64,000 nt of DNA, from assembly GCA_910589415.1 (NCBI GenBank), contig OU342633.1, positions 43,282,210-43,346,209 on the forward strand, in the 5' to 3' direction. Shown in pieces: positions 10,769-21,814 of this stretch; the stretch's first letter is position 1, and every line of letters starts with the position of its first letter. Source of the stretch: Malachius bipustulatus (lineage: Eukaryota; Arthropoda; Insecta; Coleoptera; Melyridae). The notes under the pieces are model-generated. The model ran no database searches and was not told the origin of the DNA. It was given only the letters and a program-made list of their open reading frames with translations. Position numbers and translations under genes: made by a program.

Positions 10769-10985
10769 CTTTCCATATATCAAGAAATAAAAATATCTTG
10801 TGAAATTTTCGCACAAGAAATTTTAATCAATATTTAAAAGAGACACGAAATTTAAATAACTTTGTTGCGCGAATTAATTCGCGCAAATGTGATAAGAGAG
10901 ACGAATTTCGTTACCGCCTATGATGCGAAATATTCGGTTCGTTTTCGCGGCGAATTATTTCGCGCCAGTGTGTGCATACCTTTAA

Positions 10986-11352
10986 GTGTCCAATTTATAG
11001 TAGGGGAATGCTTCCTTTTCTAAATCTAAATTTTGGGAAAAAAATATATTATTTTGAATATTAACTAAATGGCTGCTTTTGCATTTTCCCATCACATCTT
11101 TTCGAAAAAATATTTTAAGCCACTGATTTTGCCACACAAAAAAAGTATAATCTAATTTTTCCATAGGGCGTCATTTTCGAGATATTTGAAGTTTCCTCAC
11201 GTAATGTTGGGCCATTTACATTGAAAATTAACTACGAATTAATTAATTTTTTGTAATTTATTTTAATGTATCGAATTTAACCTGAGGAAACTTCACAAAT
11301 ATCTTGAAAAAAATTTAAAAAATTGCAAATACAAAATTATAATATAATAAAA
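10986..11352. other. Short AT-rich spacer between transposons
   Basis: No gene or clear repeat boundary was seen between the second Harbinger element and the CAGGGTGATC element. Confidence 0.4.
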
Positions 11353-11356
11353 TATA

Positions 11357-11924
11357 CAGGGTGATCAGTAACTCGCGCACTCCGAATACTGGGCGATATA
11401 GAGCTAATTAAAATTAAGGATACCTATTCTGCAAAAAAAAAATTGAATCCATCGGTTGGTTTTTAAGTTACAAAGTTTCCCTCATCCGAGTTTAAAGGTA
11501 ATTTTTTCAATAACCATGATGAAAATTAATGAAAAATTCAGGTTACTGTAATGTCTGGAATGAATACCATATAATTCATCATTTTTTCCCCACAAAACCT
11601 CTTTATAGAGGAATTGAGAATGTTGGAAATTGATACCATACCTAAATCTGAACGAAATTTGAAGTTTGGCAACCGCCTAAGCTCAACTTAGAATAATAAA
11701 ATATTCAAATGTCTTCGTTGCTATGGAAACAAAAATAATAACAATACCATCTAACTCGAACTTATTCACATGTTCAGTGCAGTGTTGCCACCTTTTTTTT
11801 TTACAAAAATTGTCATTTCTTTGGAAGAAAAGAACTTACAACACTGCAGTAAGAAAATATACCACTCTTAAAAAGTGAAGTTTACCTCAGCATGCTCTGA
11901 GTGCGCGAGTTACTGATCACCCTG
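11357..11924. mobile_element. TIR element, CAGGGTGATCAGTAAC ends (uninterrupted copy)
   Basis: Terminal inverted repeats of about 28 bp (CAGGGTGATCAGTAACTCGC) are flanked by TATA (11353-11356 and 11925-11928). There is no long palindrome and no coding content. This 568-bp copy is a close match to the outer element at 53465-56512 and shows the empty state of the site into which the 2.5-kb transposon there inserted. Its right-hand TATA is shared with the next element at 11929. Confidence 0.85.
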
Positions 11925-11928
11925 TATA

Positions 11929-12804
11929 CAGGGTGTCCCAGCTTATTCGAAGCGGTCTCTGTAGGCCAAACGATGGATTTTTTCCAAAAAAAATTTGAAA
12001 AATCAAGTACAGAATCACATTGGCCATAATTTAAAATTATTTTGGAGTATACAGAGTGTCCCATATGATAGTGGCATATCAAAGTTATGTTTCTTTAAAT
12101 GGAATGCTCCTATGTTATTGCATTTTTAGATTGTGTAAGAAGAGAAAATAAGATTGGCTTTTACAGTTGGTGTTTAAATTCAGAAGTTTTTGAGTTATAA
12201 ACAAGTGAAAATCGTCATTTTTCAAGTTCAAGGCCCTGTATAAGGAAAACTGCTGAAGATAGAGAAAAACGGCTTACATGTCCCTATTTTAACTTTTCAT
12301 GTACTATCCTATGATGTAGATGAAATGTTTATACAGGGTGATAAAAAATTTGAAAAATTCTGAGATTTTTCTACGCGTCGCCAAATAAAAAATCAAAGAA
12401 AGTACAAATGTTTCTATACCATAGGATAGTACATAAAAAGTTAAAATAGGGACATGTAAGCCGTTTTTCTCCATCTTGAACCGTTTTCGTTGTACAGGGC
12501 CTTGAACTTGAAAAATGACGATTTTCACTTGTTTATAACTCACAAACTTCTGAATTTAAACACCAACTGTAAAAGCCAATCTTATTTTCTCTTCTCAGAC
12601 AATCTTAAAATGCAATAACATAGGAGCATTCCATTTAAAAAAACATAACTTTGATATGCCACTGTCATATGGGACACTCTATATACTCCAAAATAATTTT
12701 AAATTATGGCCATTGTGATTCTGTACTTGAATTTTCAAAAAGTTTTTTGAAAAAATCCATCGTTTGGCCTACAGAGAGCGCTTCGAATAAGCTGGGACAC
12801 CCTG
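11929..12804. mobile_element. Foldback element, CAGGGTGTCCCAGC ends, about 400-bp arms
   Basis: The arms pair over almost the whole length: GAAGCGGTCTCTGTAGGCCA near 11950 pairs with its complement near 12780, and TGACGATTTTCACTTG pairs with its complement near the centre. TATA lies on both sides (11925-11928 and 12805-12808). It abuts the previous element with only the shared TATA between them. The interior contains a module (AAAACGGCTTACATG) also found inside the 601-1949 element. It is non-coding. Confidence 0.85.
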
Positions 12805-14055
12805 TATAGTGGCGTAACAAATATTTTCAAAAAGAGGCTATATTCCCAAAAATAGGTCCCTAAAGACCCATATCCTCGCAACTGATTTTTGCAATTTATC
12901 ACCATAAGCCTTATTAAATCATGAAGCATCCTTAGTTCATACAGACGTTTGGGCAATATTAAAAAATAATATTTGCTTTTAAAAAAATTTCACCTTTTAT
13001 CTGTAAAGTTTAGTGAGAACTGTCAGTGCTGCTATTATAAATTGGACTTGTATGTATATTCGTCCAAGCCTATCATACCACAGTAACCAGCAATATTTTT
13101 TCAGACTATTATTGATGAAATCAGAGCACACGTGGTTCAATTTAAGATACTTTTAAATTATTAAGTATTAACATTAACAAACAGCAAGTCAGTTATTCTA
13201 TAAATACATTCATACAATGTAAATACACAGTTATTTTTTTTCCATTAATATACAGATAATATTATATTATTGGATTCTCTAACTCTAGTAGATGATGCAA
13301 CAAACACATTGCAAATTTTTGTTACATTCAAATTTCTAGGATTGATCATTTTTTTATTAACTCATGCAATGTGTTCTCAAAATATGACTCATATTTTCAT
13401 TACTGGATAGATTCTTAATCAACTCGGTACCTCAATTTTTGAAGCTTGATTACTGAAATATTAATATGAAACATTGTTGTTAATAGTCTTATAACCCACT
13501 TTAATTATCTTAATTTAATTAAGACAAAAGCTATGAATAAACAAGTATCCATACTGATTACATTCAGTGATTTTTTCAACGTTAATTAAGTCTTAAAGTT
13601 TATCTTATTTATTTTAACAAATCACTTATTGCAATAATTTTGATCGTTATTAACTAAATCTCAAACTATAAAAATTTAGGTTAATTGCACATATTTACAT
13701 TAACAATAATTGATTAGTTTTATTTTATTTATGAAATTGCAATCTTAATTCAAGGGTAACTAAAAACGTATTGACAACATTTAATTTGCATTTCTAAAAC
13801 ACCCAAATATTTTAATTCCATTATCACTGATCTTATAAACAAACAGACCCGCGACATACAGAAGTTATCACAGAAATAAACACTTTGGAGATAAAAACTT
13901 CTTCTAACGTAACCTTTGACTGTCACAGTTTCTCTCATCTCAATATAATTTAATATACCCCAGTAATAAATAACACTCCATTACAACACAATATGTTAAT
14001 TTATAATTATTATTATAACTAAACGCATTCCTACATTAACTTAAATAATAGCAAA
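12805..14055. other. Intergenic, AT-rich; upstream of second ZIP gene
   Basis: No exon, RNA gene or transposon boundary was recognised in this 1.25-kb stretch. Its right end should hold the promoter of the ZIP gene at 14056. No TATA box stands out among the many AT-rich words. Confidence 0.45.
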
Positions 14056-15779
14056 ATGGATTTGTTCGAATCAGAATTATGCGCAATAGTGCTCCTAGGG
14101 GTCGGTTCGGTGATTTTTGGTTTATTACCGGGACTATTCAAAGAACGATGCAACCGACGTCCTTTGTTAATGTCGTCCCTTCTGTGTTTTGGTGGTGGTG
14201 TCCTGTTGGCTACTTCGTTTGTTCACATGTTACCAGAAGTCAGAGAAGAGCTACCTAAAGAGTATCGAGAATACACGGAAGTAATATTCTGTCTAGGGTT
14301 TTTCATCCTGTACATGCTCGATGAACTAGTTCACATTTGTTATGGCGAAACAGGTGTACATGATCATGGTCACTCACATCTTGATTCCCGGGATAGCACG
14401 CACCGGCACCAGCACCAACATGATCACAGCGATCGCATGTCCGCAAACTACGGCTCTCTACAAGGATCTTCGAATCCGTTGATGCCCAACAAACATCCGC
14501 CCTACAATCCGGATTTTTATCCCATTGGCAGTAGTGAAAATGAATCGGGGGTAAGAGAGAATACGAATCCTTCGCAGATGTGCCATGTCGGTCACCAAGA
14601 ACCTTGCAAGAATACCCTGCCTATCGCAAATATAGGACTTTTGATAGCTTTATCGACGCATTCGTTACTGGAAGGGTTAATAATAGGTCTGGAGGATTCA
14701 TCTTCGAAGGTAACTGAGTATTTAATTGAATATTTGATAAATTAATTGAAAATTGTCATAATAGGTTTTGTTACTATTGGGAGCAGTATCGTGTCACAAG
14801 TTGGTGATTAGTTTTTGTCTTGGAGTTGAACTGGTCTCAAATCCTTACAACACGTTTTGCAGACATTTATCGTCCATACTGATTTTTGCTTCTGGCCCAG
14901 TGATTGGTATAATTGCAGGCATGTTCATCACAAATATGCCTGAGGACATGACTACTCTGGTGACACCTATTCTGCAGGTATTTATAACCATTTTAAATTA
15001 GATGCTGCTTTTAGTTTTTATAAACATTAAGTTATTGCTGTCAACTTTTTTCAAGAAGAGATCAAAGCAAAAACAGTAAAAAAATCATCGGTTTTTAAAA
15101 CACAAGTTTCCTTTTTGAAATGATAGGATTATACGAATTGCTTATACGAGGAGAGCTAGTGATAGTGAATATAATAATATAAAATATCACCCCTTGAAAC
15201 TTTAAACATAGCTCGGAACTGGATGACAATGCAATATTAATTGCTTTCTTGTCTATGGTACAAATCTTTCTAAAATGTTGCAAGTGTTTATTATTTATTT
15301 ATATACCCCCTTGTTCATCGTTTTAAGTCTGAAAGTACTCCCATAGCTATTAAAAATTATATAATACTTTTTAGTTCATGTTTTAAACTAAAAATACTAA
15401 ATATTTTTTTATCTAAATATTTGCCTCTGTAAATATTTATTAATAATAAAAAAAATACTGATACCTCAACACTTCCCATGTTGAGATAAAATGTGTGTTT
15501 AGAGATTAATAACAATTGTTATTCAGTTAAAAATAATAATAATCTTAATAAAACTGCATGAAAGCAGCCAAATTATCAACAAATCATAAAAACATTGTCA
15601 CTTTTCAGGGCTTGGCCGGTGGAACACTTCTCTATGTAACTGTAAGTGAAGTTTTGCCTAGAGAAAGAGCAAGATGGCATCAAGAACACACCAGAAGGTT
15701 TGCTGGTCTTTACCAGTTTGTTTCTGTTTGTTTAGGTTTCATTGTAATGGTGATGTTGACTCGATACACAGGTAGGTGA
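14056..15779 (+). CDS. ZIP-family zinc transporter (SLC39A1-3-like)
   Basis: Exons 14056-14709, 14765-14977 and 15609-15779 join in frame to 345 residues. The TM1-TM3 block (LLCFGGGVLLATSFVHMLPE) is followed by a His-rich cytoplasmic loop near residues 98-123 (HDHGHSHLD...HRHQHQHDH). TM4 has the family motif HSLLEGL with the metal-site His and Glu, TM5 has CHKLVISF, and TM7 has LAGGTLLYVTVSEVLPRE. ZIP proteins move zinc into the cytosol; the group is close to ZIP1-3. The end is uncertain. Reading through gives ...TRYTGR, but a good donor at 15772 with an acceptor at 15826 would make a 55-nt last intron and end the protein at TRYTE (stop 15829-15831). It is a tandem paralog of the gene at 7225 and looks like the fully functional copy. 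Confidence 0.95.
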
Positions 15780-15831
15780 TGACAAATAATATTTTGAAAG
15801 CGATAATAAAATGTTCCACTTTACAGAGTGA

Positions 15832-16727
15832 ATACAAGATGAATGATCATCTACAAGGAGTTGTATTTTTTCCAAGTTTTTCCTGTTGTGATAAGTGAGT
15901 TTGTAGGTGCTCCTAAAAAGTAACTCATAACAAGTAGAAATAATTTATTTATATCAAAATATCAACATATCTCATGTTAATAATTATTAATAAAAATGTG
16001 AAGAGCCTTTGATTTTTTAATTAACATGAATTAGTTATCTGATATTCCAGACAAGAAATGTGAAATGTTATTTTCAAGAGACTTCTTGGGAGTGAAAGCA
16101 ACAAAAAACTAAGAATAACAAAAACAAGTTCTTTCTTCAGATCTAATACTCCACACTGTATGAAAGATTTTGATTTTGAGAGTAGTTTAATGTATTTTTG
16201 GCAAGCGATGAAGGGTAAATTATATGAATCACTTATTTGAGAAATAGGACAAATCCCATAAACATAGTTCTCAGACAATTGCCCGTATTCACAAAGCATT
16301 CCTGCCCTGTTATATCCCCAAAATAATTAAATAAATGGGATGGAGATATACAGTTTTTTAGTATTAGAATGAGATGGAGATAATTGATTACGTAATTATT
16401 TAGGAAATTATCGTTTGTGAATATGGGCAAATATCTGCAAGTCACAGTTGAAAGTATTATAAAAAAAAAAACTAATAAATGTAAGTGAAATGATAAGACT
16501 TTCAATTTTAAAGTGACTAACTTTATAAATTGTAGTTTTAATTATGACTGTTTAAAAGCTTGGATCATAATTATAGTTGGAAGTGTTTTAGTTGCAGTTT
16601 TACTACAGGAAAAAACATTAGTTGACTACAGAGATTCCCTCTCTCTCTCCAAATAAGTGACTCAAATTATTTATCAGACAGAAATTGAAATCAAAATCAT
16701 CTTCAAAATAGTTTATTACCTATTTCC
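15832..16727. other. Intergenic between convergent ZIP and RLP24 genes
   Basis: AT-rich 3' flanks of two convergent genes. The poly(A) signal of the RLP24 gene (AATAAA on the minus strand) is at 16717-16712, only 11 nt past its stop codon. Near 16269-16302 and 16403-16440, GCCCGTATTCACAAAG and its complement form a short inverted repeat. No gene was seen. Confidence 0.5.
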
Positions 16728-17504
16728 TTACAATACAACCTCCCCACCGTCTTCAACAACCATCTCTTCATCACTATCAGACATTGCTTCTCCCATCGTG
16801 TCGTCATCTTTTTGTTTCGATAAAGTCAAAGACAGATTTGCGGGTGTTTCTTCGGCATCTCCAGTTTCTTTCTGTTTGAGTTCAAGCTCTCTTCGTTGTT
16901 TAAGTCCGGCGGCAGGCGATCGGATCAATGCAATGTCTCTGTGGACTTCCTTGATGTCTCTTTCTCTTTCCACTTCCGTTCCTTTACGAAGTCTCTGCAT
17001 TATGTAGTTGGCTTCCCGCTTCCGTTTTATCGAGGTGATCTTCTTGACTGCTTCGACGGCTCCGGTCCACATTCCACGGCTGTACTTCAGAGGGCAATTC
17101 CTTCGCTTTTCGAACTCGAATGAAGGATCGACGGTCAATTCTTTGCCGACTGTTTTGCGGTACGCTTTTGTCCATTTTGTCTTGCGTGGATTTTTCTTCT
17201 TTTTAAATGCTGCGTGGCATTTCGGTCTGCAAAACTTGAACACCTACAAAATTGAAAATATTACCAAATTGCAAGGAAATTAAATGGTGGATCTCGTGAT
17301 AATGATCGTGTTTTCTATTTCTTTAAATATCGAACCGAAAGTTTTAAAACTATTTCGGACATGCAAGCGACCAATCGATTTCAAAATTAAGAAGCACCCC
17401 TCCTAACATTGGACCATTTTTACCTTGCAGTCGTTCCTCACAAACTGTATGCCATGCCCAGGATAAATTCTCGAGGAACAGAAGTAGCACGTTTCAATAC
17501 GCAT
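16728..17504 (-). CDS. RLP24: Ribosome biogenesis protein RLP24 (RSL24D1 ortholog)
   Basis: Exon 1 (17504-17424) encodes [20 protein letters not shown] and the rest of 27 residues. Exon 2 (17243-16728) continues [20 protein letters not shown] to a total of 198 residues. The paired Cys motifs C-x2-C and C-x3-C form the L24e-type zinc finger. [13 protein letters not shown] and the RRNCPLKY region are hallmark RLP24 sequence. The protein loads onto pre-60S particles in the nucleolus and is later exchanged for RPL24 in the cytoplasm by the AAA ATPase Drg1/AFG2. The acidic, Lys/Glu-rich C-terminus is longer than in human RSL24D1 (about 163) and close to yeast Rlp24 (199). The first exon is short but its splice sites are clean. 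Confidence 0.97.
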
Positions 17505-18104
17505 TTTTCAAAAACTTTATTTTTACAATTAGGTATATTTAATTTAGATTTAATTAAGATGTTTCCTCGTGCTTATGATTATCCGCAATTTCACAATCGT
17601 AAGAAATTTAACTTTTTATTACATTGAGGTTATATTGAGTTACCTACTTGCATTAAATGTCAATCAACAAAATGAATTGACATTATTTTGACATAATTGT
17701 CATAATAAATTACTAAACAACGCTCTTGGCTCTTGCTATGCTACTTTTATCATAAACTGCTATTGCACTGTACTGCAGATTGAATCAGTTAAGGGGCAGC
17801 AGTTCACGGTACAATAATTGAGGAGTACAATCTACAATCATTATTACATTTCATTTGTTTGTATTTATATTTTCTTTGGTAACAAATGGTAACACCACCA
17901 AAGGCAGAAATTTTTAAAAATTAGCTTTTGCTGTTTGAGTTTGAATTCACTTCTCGTATTTCAACAAGTTATTGAGGACACCACCATTTTATGTTTTTAA
18001 AATGGATTTCCAATTTGTTTCCTAGAAAATATATCAATTTTCCATGAAAATGTTCATCAAGCCTCTAGCACAGAATAGAGAAACCATCTAGTCCCAAAGG
18101 CAAA
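17505..18104. other. Divergent region between RLP24 and ZAD gene 1
   Basis: About 600 bp lie between the start codons of two divergently transcribed genes, so both promoters should lie here. I found no TATA box or other strong element. Confidence 0.45.
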
Positions 18105-21100
18105 ATGGATAATTACAACACAATAATGACATTGAACCTAAGCAAGGTTTGTAGGATATGTTTCAACGAATCAAATATAATGCATTCGATTTATGGTCCT
18201 CTTCCCATAAAAGATTTTGAAGAGGAAGAAGCTTACCCCGTTTACGAAGTACTCATGAATATATCTTCAATGAAGGTAATTATTAATTTACCATAATTTG
18301 TGCTATATAACTAAATACAGAGTGAGTAAGTCATAAACTGTTATTTTGAAACCTTACTCACTCTGTACTTATGTACCTATCAATATAGTAGTTCAACAAA
18401 CTAATGACATTAGTTGTCACTTTGACAGTTACTCGGTCACATTTATTTCGATATTTCTATTGACCATTTTAGATTGACTCAAATAACACTCTACCGGATA
18501 TGATCTGCATGTCTTGTCTGGAAGCGACGGAAACATGTTTCAAATTCCAGAAACAATGTAACCTGTCGCAGGATATCTTAGATTCGTATTTATTGCACTG
18601 CAACGAAATGGAAATATGCTCGAAAATGCAAAAGAACCCGCAATCTTCTAAAGAGCTGTTAAATGCCATTAACAACGAGTTCGACGACACGAGCGACGAG
18701 ACCGTTACATTTGTAGCATTAAAAGACATACTAAGCGATACTCGTCAACCTAGCAACGATGACAAATTATTATTGAACAACGAAACAGCTCATTTAAAGT
18801 GCACAAATCTCGTTAATAATAATCTGATACTCGCAGATAATAGTTCACTTAATAATGATGGGAAGAAACTTACCGATAACGGTCTCGGTGAAGGTGACGG
18901 TGACGGTGGTAGCGGGATTGGTGCCCGTAAAGGTAAAGGTACATTGGAAAATATTCAGAAAACTTTGAACAAGTCGAAAATTGGTGGGAACCGTAAATTA
19001 AAAGTCAGCCGTAAACCAATTCGTCGTAAGAACTCAACAAAGGAGAATATCGAAAAAAAGGTAACTATGACAAACTAACTTGCAATGACAATAACGACCC
19101 CTAACATTTAACTCATTAAATTTTGTTATATTTGTTGGGCTAAACGTTCCAAGGGGTGGAGCTGTCAACTTTCAACTTCAAAAATAATGCAGACGCCAAC
19201 ATGGTTTTGATTAAAGTCAAATTGATGTTGCCATAATATGATTAGTGCCAATTTGAAGTAGAAAAGATATACAGGATATTGAAAAACTGTTGTGTATATT
19301 ATTGAAAAACAATTAATTATTCCACGAGCTGTAGAATAGTAGCAAAATTATAATTTTTTGTTTGATTTTGGATGATCAGATTTGTTAAAAAAATGTCTGC
19401 ACAAACAAAGAATAATTACCTGCGTTTCTTAACCAAATTGCTATATAATTGCAACCCTAACCCAAAATGTAATAATTAAGAGCAAAATCTTGAAAATTAT
19501 AAGTTTTTCGAAATTCTTCCCAACACCTCAATCTAACTGTGTCCGCATGATAATTATTAGTGTTCCTGTTACGTCTTGACAGTTTGACCCGATTTTCAGA
19601 TTTACACCTGCAACCTGTGTAAAAAGTCGTACAAGTTCAGAAACAGTCTTTACGCGCACAAACTAGAGCACTCTCAGGAAAAGCTCCACACTTGTCAATT
19701 GTGCAATAAAAGCTACAAACATCACACCTCTCTTTCGAACCACTACAGGACACATTCAGGTGAATATCGTCATTATTCTTGTAAAATTTGTGGAAAAAAG
19801 TACCGCCAGTCTGGTTCTTTGACGACCCATATGAGAATCCATACCGGTCAGAGACCGTTCTTGTGTTCTATCTGTGGTAAAGGATTTCGGTGAGTCTTTA
19901 CAGTAAGCCTTTTATTACTGATGACTAGCGAGTGCTGTTCTGTTTCTTCCTATTTTAATTTTATAATTTTTGTTTGTATATACAGGATGTCCGGAAATTA
20001 TGAGCAAAAAATTAAGGGGGTTCTTGATGAATTCTTGATGAAATATTGCCAAAAGTATCAATAATTTTTTTTCGAAAACTCAAAAAGAAGAAAGTTATAA
20101 GCCTCCAGAGTTGATTCTTTTAAATCAATATTTTTTTATAACTTTTTTTCTAGTGTACGGATTTTCTTAAAATTTGACACCCTTGCCTAAAAAGGCCTAT
20201 AACTTTTTTCGTAATATTTTTTTCTGAGTTTTGAAGACGTACAATTAAAGAACAAGAAGAAATATTCGGAAAAGGTCCTCTTTGTCTATCACGATAAAAT
20301 GACCTGTTTCCGAGTAAAACTGTTTTAAAAATTTGCTTGCACTAAAATTGATCACCATAAACTATGATCATTCTGCAATAATACCAAAGCATGCTTTGTA
20401 AACAGCTGCAGGGTTGCCTAGGAAACAAAACGTTTGCTTTGGATTTCATTTTTACAGCAATTTTTTTTTTTTATATAAAATTATTTTATTATTTTATTAA
20501 AAAAAAAATGATTACATTTTTTTTTTCAAAAAAAAAATCATTTCCAAGTCTATTTATTATATTCGAATGTCTCTGTTTTGTACATAACTAGGCAACCCTG
20601 CAGCTGTTTCCAAAGCATGCTTTGGTATTGTTGCAGAATGATCATAGTTTATGGTGATCAATTTTAGTGCAAGCAAATTTTAAAACAGTTTTACTCGGAA
20701 ACAGGTCATTTTATCGTGACAGACAAAGAGGACTTTTTCCGAATATTTCTTCATGTTCTTCAATTGTGCGTCTTCAAAACTCAGAAAAAAATATTCCGAA
20801 AAAAGTTATAGGCATTTTTTGAAGGTCAAGGGCAGTTAAGGCCTTTTGATTTCGAGGGATTCAAGTCTAATTTGGACCAAGGATGTAAAGCAACATCAGT
20901 GGCAAGTGTGTCAAATTTTAAGAAAATCCTTATACTAGAAAAAAAGTTATAAAAAAATATTGATTTAAAAAAATCAACTTTGGAGGCTTATAACTTTCTT
21001 CTTTTTGATTTTTCGAAAAAAAATTATTGATACTTTTGGCAATATTTCATCAAGAAGAATCACCCCCTTAATTTTTTGCTCACAATTTCCGGACACCCTG

Positions 21101-21814
21101 TATTTATGCATTGCTTATTATAAATTATACAGGGTGTTTCATTTAATTCAATTGTAATGGTCCAATATGAGTCCTTTAGGTGCATGTTAATTTTTCTAAG
21201 CCACCTTTTCAGTCGATTATCATATTTTTTTGGAAGGTTTCATAAAAAATAGACTTAACGTTTTGTTCTTAAAATCATTTTTTTTTTCTTGTATCAAGTT
21301 CAAGCGTTTTGTAGTGATTTTTGTCTTTTTGTTTTTAGACAAAACCCAGATTTGACATACCATATGAGGACCCATACCAAGGAAAAACCGTACATGTGCA
21401 GTTTTTGTGGTAAGACAATGTCGATGCATAGTCATTTAGTGCAACATATGAGAAGTCACACAGGAGAACGCCCATTTAAATGCCAGTAAGAAAATTTTCC
21501 CTTAAATATTATTCATAATTATTATTATTATTATTTTTAGGTTTTGCGAGAAAGCGTTCCCTTCCACAACCAGATTGAAGCGTCACGTTATAATACATTC
21601 CGATGTCAAGCCATATACTTGTGAAGTTTGTGATAAATCGTTCAATAGAAGAAATAGTCTGAGCGTGCATTCCAAGATCCATACCGACGAGAGACCTCAC
21701 GTGTGTCATATTTGTGGGAAAGATTTTATTCAAGCTCATACCCTCAAATCTCATCTATTGACGCATTCCTCTGAAGCAGCCAAGGAACCGGCACCGACAA
21801 CTTGCAATAATTAA
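18105..21814 (+). CDS. ZAD-C2H2 zinc-finger transcription factor with eight fingers
   Basis: Five exons (18105-18275, 18473-19060, 19600-19889, 21339-21485, 21541-21814) join in frame to 489 residues. The N-terminus is a ZAD: C16-x2-C19 in VCRICF and C69-x2-C72 in ICMSC, a dimerisation module common in insect zinc-finger proteins. A disordered, Asn- and Gly-rich linker follows, with a basic patch (KVSRKPIRRKN) that may be a nuclear localisation signal. Eight C2H2 fingers then run from YTCNLCKKSY to HVCHICGKDF, with TGQRPF and TGERPF type linkers. It should be a sequence-specific DNA-binding regulator; the target is unknown. The 1.45-kb third intron holds a foldback transposon. Exon 1 ends at the same point in the ZAD as in the neighbouring ZAD gene. 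Confidence 0.93.
19983..21100 (+). mobile_element. Foldback element in a ZAD gene intron, CAGGATGTCCGG ends
   Basis: The left end is CAGGATGTCCGGAAATTATG; the right end on the minus strand is CAGGGTGTCCGGAAATTGTG. TA flanks both sides (TATA left, TATT right). The arms pair for several hundred bp (for example AAAACAGTTTTACTCGGAAA near 20320 and 20685). The loop contains long homopolymer runs near 20460-20540. It is non-coding and lies wholly within intron 3 of the ZAD gene. Confidence 0.85.

Larger units (their letters stand above)
10344..10981. mobile_element. Second internally deleted PIF/Harbinger element (different family)
   Basis: The terminal repeats start AGGTACGCACACATTGGCGC (left) and AGGTATGCACACACTGGCGC (right, minus strand). 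They are flanked by TTA at 10341-10343 and 10982-10984. The subterminal regions are unusually CpG- and GCG-rich for this window (TTCGCG motifs). As in the neighbouring element at 9695-10291, it contains a truncated MADF ORF on the plus strand and the start of a transposase on the minus strand, joined head-on near 10690. The ends differ from those of the neighbour, so this is a separate family, only about 50 bp away. Confidence 0.85.

Noticed and set aside
21129..21300. CAGGGTGTTTCATTTAATTC start of another TIR element in the ZAD intron
   Set aside because: Only one end was found; without the matching right end or a TSD I do not call it an element.
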